Assembly (NCBI GenBank): GCA_031262465.1
Contig: JAISHQ010000087.1
Location: forward strand, 1-34,721
Length of the DNA: 34,721 bases
Direction of reading: 5' to 3'
Origin: Rikenellaceae bacterium
GTDB lineage: Bacteria; Bacteroidota; Bacteroidia; Bacteroidales; Rikenellaceae
Part shown: one piece after another, positions 23,599 through 30,178 of the stretch
Layout: every line of letters begins with the position of its first letter
Numbering within the stretch: position 1 is the first letter of the stretch
Position numbers and translations under genes: made by a program
Notes under the pieces: generated by a model
Told to the model about the DNA's origin: nothing
Databases searched by the model: none
What the model saw: the letters and a program-made list of their open reading frames with translations, nothing else

Positions 23599-24451
23599 TT
23601 TTATCTTCTTTGGCCGCATCCCCTTTCGGTTTGGCGGGTGGAAAATTCACTTCGCGGATCGCCCCGGTCGGGCATTCCGATACACATTTGCGGCACAGGC
23701 GGCATTTGTTGGGGTCGATGTAAGCCAAGTTGCTCTCCAGCGTGATCGCATCGAACGTACAGGTTTTCACGCATTTGCCACAGCCGATACAGGCCGCCGA
23801 ACACGCCTTGCGCGCAACGGCCCCTTTCTCCTTGTTCCGGCAGGTGACAAAGATGCGCCGCCCTTTCGGCCCTTTTTTGCGCAGCTCGATCAGGAGCTTC
23901 GGACACGCCTTGACACACGCCCCGCAAGCGGTACATTTTTCCGGATCGACCTCCGGCAGACCACTTTCGCCGTTCAGGCGCAGGGCATCGAAGCGGCACA
24001 CGGCCACACAATCGCCCCGGCTCAGGCAACCGAACGTACAGCCCGTCTCCCCGCCATAGGTCGCGGCCATCACCGCGCACGAAGCCGCACCGTCGAACTC
24101 CGTCGTCCGGGGCCGGTTGGCGCAGGTGCCGTTGCAACGCACCACGGCCACTTCGGGTTCCTTTTCCGGAGCCGATTTGCCGAGGTACGCGGCAATCTGT
24201 TTCATATTTTCCGCGCCACCCACCGGGCAATAGAGCGCAGAGATGTCGTCCTGGTTAATCAACGCTTCGGTCAGCCCCCGGCATCCGGGAAAACCGCACC
24301 CGCCGCAATTGGCTCCGGGCAACATGGCTTCGACCTCGTCCAGACGCGGGTCTTCATACACCTTGAACTTCTGTGCCACAACATAGAGCACCACGGCGGC
24401 AAGCACCCCCAACGCGACCAAGGTCAAGACGGTAAAGAGAATGACATTCAT
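23591..24451 (-). CDS. rnfB: Rnf complex ferredoxin-accepting subunit B
   Basis: Accepts electrons from reduced ferredoxin. 286 residues. One N-terminal membrane helix (about 4-26) is followed by the [4Fe-4S] motif CGGCGFPGC at about 49-57. Then comes a cysteine-rich middle (CNGTC, CTFGC, GDCVAVC) and paired ferredoxin motifs CTACGACVKACP, CIGCGKCVKTC and CRLCRKCVSECP. The number of Cys motifs is high, as in Bacteroidota and clostridial RnfB. Its ATG overlaps the rseC stop (ATGA, 4 bp) and its stop overlaps rnfC. Confidence 0.95.
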   Translation of the reverse strand: MNVILFTVLTLVALGVLAAVVLYVVAQKFKVYEDPRLDEVEAMLPGANCGGCGFPGCRGLTEALINQDDISALYCPVGGAENMKQIAAYLGKSAPEKEPEVAVVRCNGTCANRPRTTEFDGAASCAVMAATYGGETGCTFGCLSRGDCVAVCRFDALRLNGESGLPEVDPEKCTACGACVKACPKLLIELRKKGPKGRRIFVTCRNKEKGAVARKACSAACIGCGKCVKTCTFDAITLESNLAYIDPNKCRLCRKCVSECPTGAIREVNFPPAKPKGDAAKEDKNA

Positions 24452-24900
24452 TCCGGTTGATTCGTTTTAGGAAGACGGATTTCAAATCGAATTTCGCGGC
24501 CAATGCGGTCGCGAAACAGGTAAACGGCAAAATAATAGAGCACCAAAAAGCCCAGCGAGAGCATTCCGGCGGTCATTTCCGGTACACCGGATTGTATCAT
24601 GGTGGCCAGCGCGGCCAAGACAACGAAAATGGGCAGGATGTAAGCGATCCCGATGGCCCGATAGCCCATGGCCTGTTTCATGGAGACATCGACCCGTTGG
24701 CCCACGCGGAAAAAAGTGGCATCGGGCGTAAAGACGGTGACGGTTCGTTCGGCAGATTCGTCCATCCCACAGGCCTTCTTGATTTTACACGCCCCGCAGG
24801 CCGATCCGGTTCGGATCAGCACGTCGACACTGCCCTCAAACACAGCTTGTACCTCTCCTTCGTGGATGATGCGTGTCGGTTGGTGGGCGGTGGTGGGCAT
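24448..24900 (-). CDS. rseC: RseC/MucC-like positive regulator protein
   Basis: Small membrane protein of the SoxR-reducing/RseC family, commonly placed first in Bacteroidota rnf operons and probably linked to electron supply or maintenance of the Rnf complex. 150 residues. A Cys cluster sits at 35, 38 and 44 (SACGACKIKKAC) in the N-terminal cytoplasmic part, and two membrane segments lie at about 82-101 and 110-130. It starts 15 bp after the nadE stop and overlaps rnfB by 4 bp. The exact role is unknown. Confidence 0.88.
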   Translation of the reverse strand: MPTTAHQPTRIIHEGEVQAVFEGSVDVLIRTGSACGACKIKKACGMDESAERTVTVFTPDATFFRVGQRVDVSMKQAMGYRAIGIAYILPIFVVLAALATMIQSGVPEMTAGMLSLGFLVLYYFAVYLFRDRIGREIRFEIRLPKTNQPE

Positions 24901-24915
24901 GGCTGGCGGTGGGTT

Positions 24916-26496
24916 TTAGAGCAGGCAACTGAAGTCGTAAGTGAGCGGCAGGATTTTCCCTTTGCCCAGCGTGACCGTGCTCAGACGCAACACAGGCGGG
25001 GTTTGGTAGCGTTTATAGCCGTTTTTGATGAAGAGCGTATAAACCTTTTTGACCGTGTCGTAATCGAACCCGGCGGTGGCTATCTCGTCGACACTCTGGT
25101 TTTCTTCGATCAGCCGGTAGAGGATCGCGTCGAGCAATTCGTACTCGGGCAGTGAATCGGTGTCCTTCTGCTCGGGGCGAAGCTCCGCCGAAGGGGCTTT
25201 GGTCAGCGTGTTCTCCGGGATCACCCGGTTGCGACGGTTGATGTAACGCGCCAAGCTGTACACCTCTGTTTTATAGAGGTCGCCCAAGATGCAAAACGAC
25301 CCGACCGTATCGCCATAGAGCGTGGTATAACCCACGGCCGATTCGCTTTTGTTGTTGGTATTGAGGACGATATAGCCCAACTTATTGGAGAGCGCCATCA
25401 ACATCGCCCCGTGGATGCGCGCCTGCATATTCTCTTCGGTCGCATCGAACGGCTTGCCCTCGAACAGCGGGGTAATCGCCTCGCGCAGGGAGGTGTAAGT
25501 ATCGGTGATGTTGATAATGTCGTGGCGGATGCCTAAGTTTTGAGCCAGCTCGACCGAATCTTCGACCGAGTGGTTGCTCGAATATTTCGAGGGCATAATC
25601 AACCCCCGCACATTCTCGCGCCCCAAGACCTCGACCGCCAAGGCGCAGGTCACCGCCGAGTCGATGCCGCCGGAAATCCCGACCACGGCCTTGGAAAAGC
25701 CGTTTTTCACAAAAAAGTCCTTCAGCCCGACCCGAATGGCGCGGTAAACGTTCTCGTCCTTGTCCTGCTCGGGCAAGACGATCGCGGGCAGATCGGCGCC
25801 TAAGTCGACCGTCGTAAAATCCTCCTCAAAGCCCTTGAGCAACGAGATACACTCGCCCCGGTCATTAAAAACGGCCGACCAACCGTCATATACGATGTCG
25901 GTTTGTCCGCCGATGTGGTTGACTACGATGAGTTTGGCGTGTTTTCGGTAGGCCATTTTGGCGTAAAAATCGTGCCGTTTGGCCACCACGCCCCGCGAAT
26001 AGGCGGTTGATTTGAGGCTGACAATCAGGTCGGTGTCGCTCCCGAAATCGAGGTTGTGGATGTGGATGTCGGAGCCGATGACCACCGCGATGTTCATGTC
26101 GCCGATGCGGACAATCTCGAACCCTTTGGAGTTGCCGAGGTGGAGGGTCTCGTCGCGCGACATGACGTGGCGTTTGCCGATGTATTTGATGACTTTGCCC
26201 TCTTTGATGATCGCCGCCGCGCTGATCGTGGCATTATCCACAGCCAACGGAAGCCCCACGATGACCGAAATCCCCGCGCTCTGTTCGGCGATGGCCTCCA
26301 GCGTCATTTGACACTGTTCCAAAAAGACCGGATCGTTCAGCAGGTCATAGGCTGGCCGGCCACTGATGGCCTGCTCGGCAAAAATAACCAACTGAGCGCC
26401 TTCGGCTTTGGCCTGACGGATACTCCGGACAATCTTCGCTTTGTTCCCGTCGAAATCGCCGATGGTATAATCCAACTGGGCAATGGCTACTCTCAT
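24916..26496 (-). CDS. nadE: NAD+ synthetase, glutamine-dependent type, with substituted glutaminase nucleophile
   Basis: Final step of NAD+ synthesis: nicotinic acid adenine dinucleotide plus ammonia and ATP. 526 residues from the ATG at 26496; the open frame reaches 26661, but MRVAIAQLDYTIGDFDGN is the family start and the -7 box at 26536 would lie inside a longer gene. The N-terminal nitrilase-like glutaminase domain (1-245) has Glu41 and Lys108, but the nucleophile position reads VVIGSDIH, giving Gly141 where the family has Cys (VxICED). The synthetase domain has SGGIDS at 275-280. NNKSESAVGYTTLYGD is the NaAD-site loop. So it may depend on free ammonia or another donor. Followed closely by rseC-rnf. 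Confidence 0.93.
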   Translation of the reverse strand: MRVAIAQLDYTIGDFDGNKAKIVRSIRQAKAEGAQLVIFAEQAISGRPAYDLLNDPVFLEQCQMTLEAIAEQSAGISVIVGLPLAVDNATISAAAIIKEGKVIKYIGKRHVMSRDETLHLGNSKGFEIVRIGDMNIAVVIGSDIHIHNLDFGSDTDLIVSLKSTAYSRGVVAKRHDFYAKMAYRKHAKLIVVNHIGGQTDIVYDGWSAVFNDRGECISLLKGFEEDFTTVDLGADLPAIVLPEQDKDENVYRAIRVGLKDFFVKNGFSKAVVGISGGIDSAVTCALAVEVLGRENVRGLIMPSKYSSNHSVEDSVELAQNLGIRHDIINITDTYTSLREAITPLFEGKPFDATEENMQARIHGAMLMALSNKLGYIVLNTNNKSESAVGYTTLYGDTVGSFCILGDLYKTEVYSLARYINRRNRVIPENTLTKAPSAELRPEQKDTDSLPEYELLDAILYRLIEENQSVDEIATAGFDYDTVKKVYTLFIKNGYKRYQTPPVLRLSTVTLGKGKILPLTYDFSCLL

Positions 26497-26535
26497 GAGG
26501 ATTACTAAAAAAGTCGAAAAAATACTTAATCTGGG

Positions 26536-26543
26536 CAAAGGTA
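26536..26543 (-). promoter_or_regulatory. -7 promoter element for nadE and probably the rnf operon
   Basis: On the minus strand TACCTTTG, an exact TAnnTTTG match, ending 39 bp before the nadE ATG. No terminator or new promoter box was seen between nadE and rseC, so it probably drives all eight genes. Confidence 0.55.
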
Positions 26544-26614
26544 AAATTTTTCGTTTACAGATAAAAATAAAAGGCACGGTTTGCGCTGTTATATTTATAT
26601 CATTCGAAAAATAA

Positions 26615-26647
26615 AAAGAACCGCTCCCCCGACAGGAGCGGTTCTTT
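26615..26647 (-). terminator. Terminator hairpin between the sigma/barrel operon and nadE
   Basis: A perfect 13-bp stem (AAAGAACCGCTCC / GGAGCGGTTCTTT) with a 7-nt loop. On the minus strand it is followed by a T-rich run (CTTTTTATTTTT), so it should end transcripts arriving from the barrel gene 175 bp upstream. The remaining 26648-26822 contains no other recognisable feature. Confidence 0.75.
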
Positions 26648-26822
26648 ACTAACCTAAACACTACTAACTACTAACTTTTTTCCCTGTTGACACTTTTTTA
26701 AATAGCTTTTTCAATTCTTACAGCCTATGAAATACGGAAAATTTAACCTTACTTACAAAAGCAAGATGCCCCTCGCGGGCAAAACGTTGCACGGGGTTGA
26801 GAAAAAAGAGAGAAAAGGAGAA

Positions 26823-28106
26823 CTAAAAGGAAGTTCTTACCCCGACTTTGAGATTAACACTCGTGGGATTTTCTTTCCAGTACGAATCTAACTGGCTGGA
26901 GAAGGGGAAATAGTGGCTCACGCCCGGCTCGAAATAGAGGCCGACGGCCGGTGAGAGGTTATACATCACCCCCACATTAGCCGCGAGCGACCATTGCACT
27001 CCCTTTTGGGTGAAGTGCTGAACTTCGGGCTGGGACGAGCCGGAAGTGAGCGACGATCGCCCGGCGATGTTGAAATCGGCCGCACCGCCCGCCCGCAGGT
27101 AGATATCGAAGGAGCTGGTTCTGAGCGGAGTATAGGTAATGGCCACGGGGATGCCGAGGTAATGCAACTGTTGTCGCCGCTCCAGCGTGGAGGTGGTCTG
27201 TTTTGAAGCGAGGTAAGAATAGGTAATCCCGGTCTCAATGCCCCAACGGTCGGTCAGGTTGCGGCGAAGCATGAACCCGAAGCTCAGCGGCAGGGCGTGG
27301 TTCCAAGGGGCTACCTCGGCCATCGGCAGTTCGGCATTGGAGGAGGCGGGGTGGTAATCAATCAGGTAATTCGACCCAAGCCCGTTGTCCGTGGTGCTCG
27401 ACAGCGTATAGATGCCGTTTTGCGCGAAGTCGTTCATCATCGTTCGGACACCGGTCCGGCTCTCGCGGTCGTTTCCCATGCCTCCGGCGAAGAGCGACAA
27501 CGCCCAATTGGCATTGGGTCGCAAACGAGCGGGTGAAGCGGGTCGCGATGCCGCTGTAAAATTCCCATTGGTCGGGGCAGTATAGCTCCGCGTGGCGGTA
27601 TTGTTGCGGTTGTTTTGCTCCCGGGCGGCGTTTTCGTTCCCCGCAGAAACCGGCTGATTCGGCGAAGTTAGCGTAGACTGAAGCGATTGATCCGATACAG
27701 GCAAAGAAGCCTCAACAGCCATAGCCGTTAGCTGGGCAGACGAGGCGGGGGCATTGGCCCGGTCGATCGTCTCTTTCAGCTTTTTGACCGCCTCCAACGC
27801 TTCGTTTTCTGGAAGAATCTCCTGCTCCAAAGTTGCAATCACCGAAGAGGCTTCCGGTTCGGCCAAAGCCGTCAGCGGAGCCACCGGCGAAACCGCAGGT
27901 TCAAAGCGGAAGAGGAAAAAACCACCCACGCCAATCGCCAACACCAACACGGCAGCCGCGGCCGCAATGCGGTAGAGCGGCACCCGCTTGCGAACCTTCA
28001 CGTCGATACCCAAGCTCCGCTCGATGACTGTCCAGTCATCCGGGGCGGGCTTCATTGTGAAGTCGTGCAGTTTTTCTTGCAGTCGCTGTTCGAATTGGTC
28101 TTTCAT
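26823..28106 (-). CDS. Protein with anti-sigma-like N-terminus, one membrane helix and C-terminal outer-membrane beta-barrel
   Basis: 427 residues. Residues 1-43 are a cytoplasmic-type segment containing KPAPDDWTVIERSLG, a pattern common at the start of Bacteroidota proteins encoded next to ECF sigma factors. A single membrane helix follows (about 44-67, LYRIAAAAAVLVLAIGVGGFF), then a 130-residue low-complexity linker rich in Ala, Asn and Ser. From about 200 the sequence has amphipathic strands typical of an outer-membrane barrel and ends with ...KVGVRTSF, a terminal Phe as in BAM-recognised barrels. It follows the ECF sigma gene by 16 bp. The N-terminal anti-sigma role is inferred from position and layout. 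A helix plus a barrel implies that the chain crosses the periplasm or is cleaved. Confidence 0.8.
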   Translation of the reverse strand: MKDQFEQRLQEKLHDFTMKPAPDDWTVIERSLGIDVKVRKRVPLYRIAAAAAVLVLAIGVGGFFLFRFEPAVSPVAPLTALAEPEASSVIATLEQEILPENEALEAVKKLKETIDRANAPASSAQLTAMAVEASLPVSDQSLQSTLTSPNQPVSAGNENAAREQNNRNNTATRSYTAPTNGNFTAASRPASPARLRPNANWALSLFAGGMGNDRESRTGVRTMMNDFAQNGIYTLSSTTDNGLGSNYLIDYHPASSNAELPMAEVAPWNHALPLSFGFMLRRNLTDRWGIETGITYSYLASKQTTSTLERRQQLHYLGIPVAITYTPLRTSSFDIYLRAGGAADFNIAGRSSLTSGSSQPEVQHFTQKGVQWSLAANVGVMYNLSPAVGLYFEPGVSHYFPFSSQLDSYWKENPTSVNLKVGVRTSF

Positions 28107-28122
28107 GTTTACCTTCTTTCCT

Positions 28123-28659
28123 TTATACCGCTTCCATTTTCTTCAGGTTTTTCTGAAGAAAGGCTCGGGCGCGGGAGTATTGTGATCGGGAGGTGGCTTC
28201 GCTGATGTGTAACAGCTCGGCGATCTCCTTGTGTGAATAGCCTTCTACGGCGTAGAGGTTCAGCACGGTACGGTATCCCTCGGGCATCTGCCCGATCGTT
28301 TCGACGAGTTCCTGTGCCGACATCGCCTCCAGGGCCGAGGCCCCGTCGTGACGCAAATCAAACATCTCGTCGACCGGGCGGGCATCCTCCTGCCAATTTG
28401 CATTTTTACGGAGGTAACCCAGCGAGGTCGTGACAAAAATGCGCCTCAACCACCCCTCGAACGAACCCTCGCCCCGAAAATCGCCGATCTTGGTAAAGAC
28501 CGTGATAAAACCGTCGTGCAACAGGTCGCGGGCCGTCTCCCGGTTATTGACATAGCGGTAACAGACCCCGAGCATCTGGGTCGCATACCGCTCGTAAATC
28601 TCCTTTAACGCCTTCGCGTCGCCCTGCTGGCACCGCTTTATCTGTTGTTTTTCGCTCAC
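28123..28659 (-). CDS. RNA polymerase sigma factor, ECF subfamily
   Basis: Alternative sigma factor that would direct RNA polymerase to a small regulon. 178 residues, usual ECF size. Region 2 is seen at about 25-80 (ARDLLHDGFITVFTKIGDFRGEGSFEGWLRRI) and region 4 at about 118-172 (GYRTVLNLYAVEGYSHKEIAELLHISEATSRSQYSRARAFL, the helix-turn-helix). The start codon is GTG at 28659; no ATG is available upstream in frame. Region 4 resembles the sigma-70 family 'region 4 type 2'. Upstream lie a perfect 17-bp palindrome (28678-28694) and a near-consensus -7 box (TATCTTTA, minus, 28768-28775). Confidence 0.92.
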   Translation of the reverse strand: MSEKQQIKRCQQGDAKALKEIYERYATQMLGVCYRYVNNRETARDLLHDGFITVFTKIGDFRGEGSFEGWLRRIFVTTSLGYLRKNANWQEDARPVDEMFDLRHDGASALEAMSAQELVETIGQMPEGYRTVLNLYAVEGYSHKEIAELLHISEATSRSQYSRARAFLQKNLKKMEAV

Positions 28660-28677
28660 CGGGTTGCGTCGAATACC

Positions 28678-28694
28678 CTCATTCTTAGAATGAG
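28678..28694. promoter_or_regulatory. Perfect 17-bp palindrome upstream of the ECF sigma gene
   Basis: CTCATTCT-T-AGAATGAG: 8-bp arms with a one-base spacer, centred 27 bp before the GTG start. Its place in the leader suggests an operator or an mRNA hairpin covering the start region. No known regulator site was recognised. Confidence 0.4.
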
Positions 28695-28883
28695 ATGAAA
28701 AAAAGAGGAAGAATGTTGCACGTCAATCGAAAAAGTTTCTCGAAAAATAAAGAAACCGAAATTTGGGTAAAGATACAATACAACGGACAAAATCCGAAAT
28801 TGTTACACCGAAAAAAGACGAAAGGCGGAAGACGAGAGACGAGAGGGGTTTTAAGGGGATAACAGGGGGGCGGAATGGGTTTT

Positions 28884-29050
28884 CAGGGCGATCACATTCG
28901 CCCCTCGGGCGAATGCGTTTTACGCTGTATGCCCCGGCTCAAGCTCGCTTGAGAAGCCGGGGCATACAGTATAAAACGAAATTCCTGCAAGGAATGATCG
29001 CCCTGCAAAACAAGCCCAAAAGTTTTCGGTGTCGCCTTTTTCAAAAGGCG
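28884..29050 (+). repeat. Structured multi-branched repeat element, copy 2
   Basis: 167 bp with the same fold as 19317-19484. P1 CAGGGCGATCA (28884-28894) pairs perfectly with TGATCGCCCTG (28995-29005). P2 is CATTCGCCC-CTC-GGGCGAATG (28895-28915). P3 has 24-nt arms (28916-28939 and 28955-28978) with 23 canonical or wobble pairs and the same apical CAAGCTCGCTTG. A short stem ATTCC-TGCAA-GGAAT lies at 28981-28995, and the final hairpin CGCCTTTTT-C-AAAAGGCG at 29033-29050. Much of P3 differs from copy 1 on both arms while pairing is kept. The remainder of the 483-bp gap (28660-28850) holds the sigma promoter region only. Confidence 0.7.
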
Positions 29051-29090
29051 ACGATTTGCGCCGCTTTCTAAAAGCGGCAGTCAAAGGCTG

Positions 29091-29121
29091 AAAAAAACAG
29101 CCCGCTGTGAAAGGCGGGCTG
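29091..29121 (-). terminator. Rho-independent terminator of korAB
   Basis: An 8-bp GC-rich stem (CAGCCCGC / GCGGGCTG) followed on the minus strand by seven T residues, 21 bp past the korB stop codon. Confidence 0.85.
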
Positions 29122-29142
29122 GTTCTTTAAGATAACGAAAGA

Positions 29143-30165
29143 CTATTCCACCGTCCAAGTTTCGCCGGCCTCTAACAGCTCTTGGACGGAGTGGATGGTG
29201 GCTTTTTGGCGCACTTCTTCGACCTGATCGCGCACGCGGACATCGTAAGCTCCGTCGACCACGTTGCGGATCACGCCGAGGGCGATCGGAAATTCGGGGT
29301 ACTGCATGGTGGCTAACATCGTGTGGACGATCGGGTTGGGTTCACCGGCGTTGTGCACCAAAATATCCGCTTCGGTGATGCCATTTTCGCCAATCGTGAC
29401 CACGGCCAATTGGTTGCCTGCTTGTACCAAGCCCTTGTTGCGATCCTTGCCGAAGATCATCGGCTGGCCGTCTTCGAGGACGATCGTGCGATCGGCGCGG
29501 ACGCTCTTGTCGGCAAAATCGTTGTGGACTTTATCGTTGAAAATCACGCAGTTCTGCAAGATTTCGACCACCGATGCACCCTCATGACGCGCGGCCTCTT
29601 CGAGGCATTTTTGGGTCAGTGCCAATTCGGCGTCGATTGAACGAGCAAAGAAGGTGCCCCGCGCGCCCATGACCAGCTCGCCCGGCAGGAAGGGTTTTTC
29701 GACCGTCCCGAAGGGGGAGGTTTTGGTGATCTTGCCCAATTTCGAAGTGGGTGAATATTGCCCTTTGGTCAGCCCGTAAATTTCGTTGTTGAAGAGCAGG
29801 ATGTTGATGTCGACGTTGCGGCGCACGGCGTGGATGAAGTGGTTGCCACCGATAGCCAGCGCGTCACCGTCGCCGGTCACCTCCCAGACCGAAAGGTCGG
29901 GGTTGGCCACCTTGACCCCGGAGGCGATCGCCGCCGCCCGGCCATGGATGCTGTGGAAGCCAAACGTGTTCATATAATAAGGGAAACGCGACGAACAGCC
30001 GATCCCCGAGACGAAGACAAAGCGTTCGTGGCCGAGGTTTTGCTCGGCGGCCACGGTGGGCAACGCCTTTTGGACGGCGGCCAAAATGGCATGGTCTCCA
30101 CACCCCGGACACCATTTTACCTCCAGCTCGCTTTTAAAATCTTTGGGTTGATATTTTAATTCCAT
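29143..30165 (-). CDS. korB: 2-oxoacid:ferredoxin oxidoreductase beta subunit (2-oxoglutarate type)
   Basis: Thiamine-diphosphate-binding subunit that decarboxylates 2-oxoglutarate (probable) to succinyl-CoA, reducing ferredoxin. 340 residues. [4Fe-4S] ligands are visible: Cys19 and Cys22 in KWCPGCG, Cys57 in GIGCSSR, and a further Cys in ILQNCVIFND. The thiamine-diphosphate motif GDGDALAIGGNH is at 98-109, followed by the NNEIYGLTKGQYSPTS block. Length and these motifs fit KorB/OorB rather than pyruvate-specific PorB, but a broader 2-oxoacid substrate range cannot be excluded. It lies 13 bp after korA and is closed by a terminator at 29091-29121. Confidence 0.93.
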   Translation of the reverse strand: MELKYQPKDFKSELEVKWCPGCGDHAILAAVQKALPTVAAEQNLGHERFVFVSGIGCSSRFPYYMNTFGFHSIHGRAAAIASGVKVANPDLSVWEVTGDGDALAIGGNHFIHAVRRNVDINILLFNNEIYGLTKGQYSPTSKLGKITKTSPFGTVEKPFLPGELVMGARGTFFARSIDAELALTQKCLEEAARHEGASVVEILQNCVIFNDKVHNDFADKSVRADRTIVLEDGQPMIFGKDRNKGLVQAGNQLAVVTIGENGITEADILVHNAGEPNPIVHTMLATMQYPEFPIALGVIRNVVDGAYDVRVRDQVEEVRQKATIHSVQELLEAGETWTVE

Positions 30166-30178
30166 GGTTCTCTATGTT

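Noticed and set aside
24916..26661. Longer NadE start at 26661
   Set aside because: The added 55 residues cover the promoter and intergenic terminator and have no family similarity.
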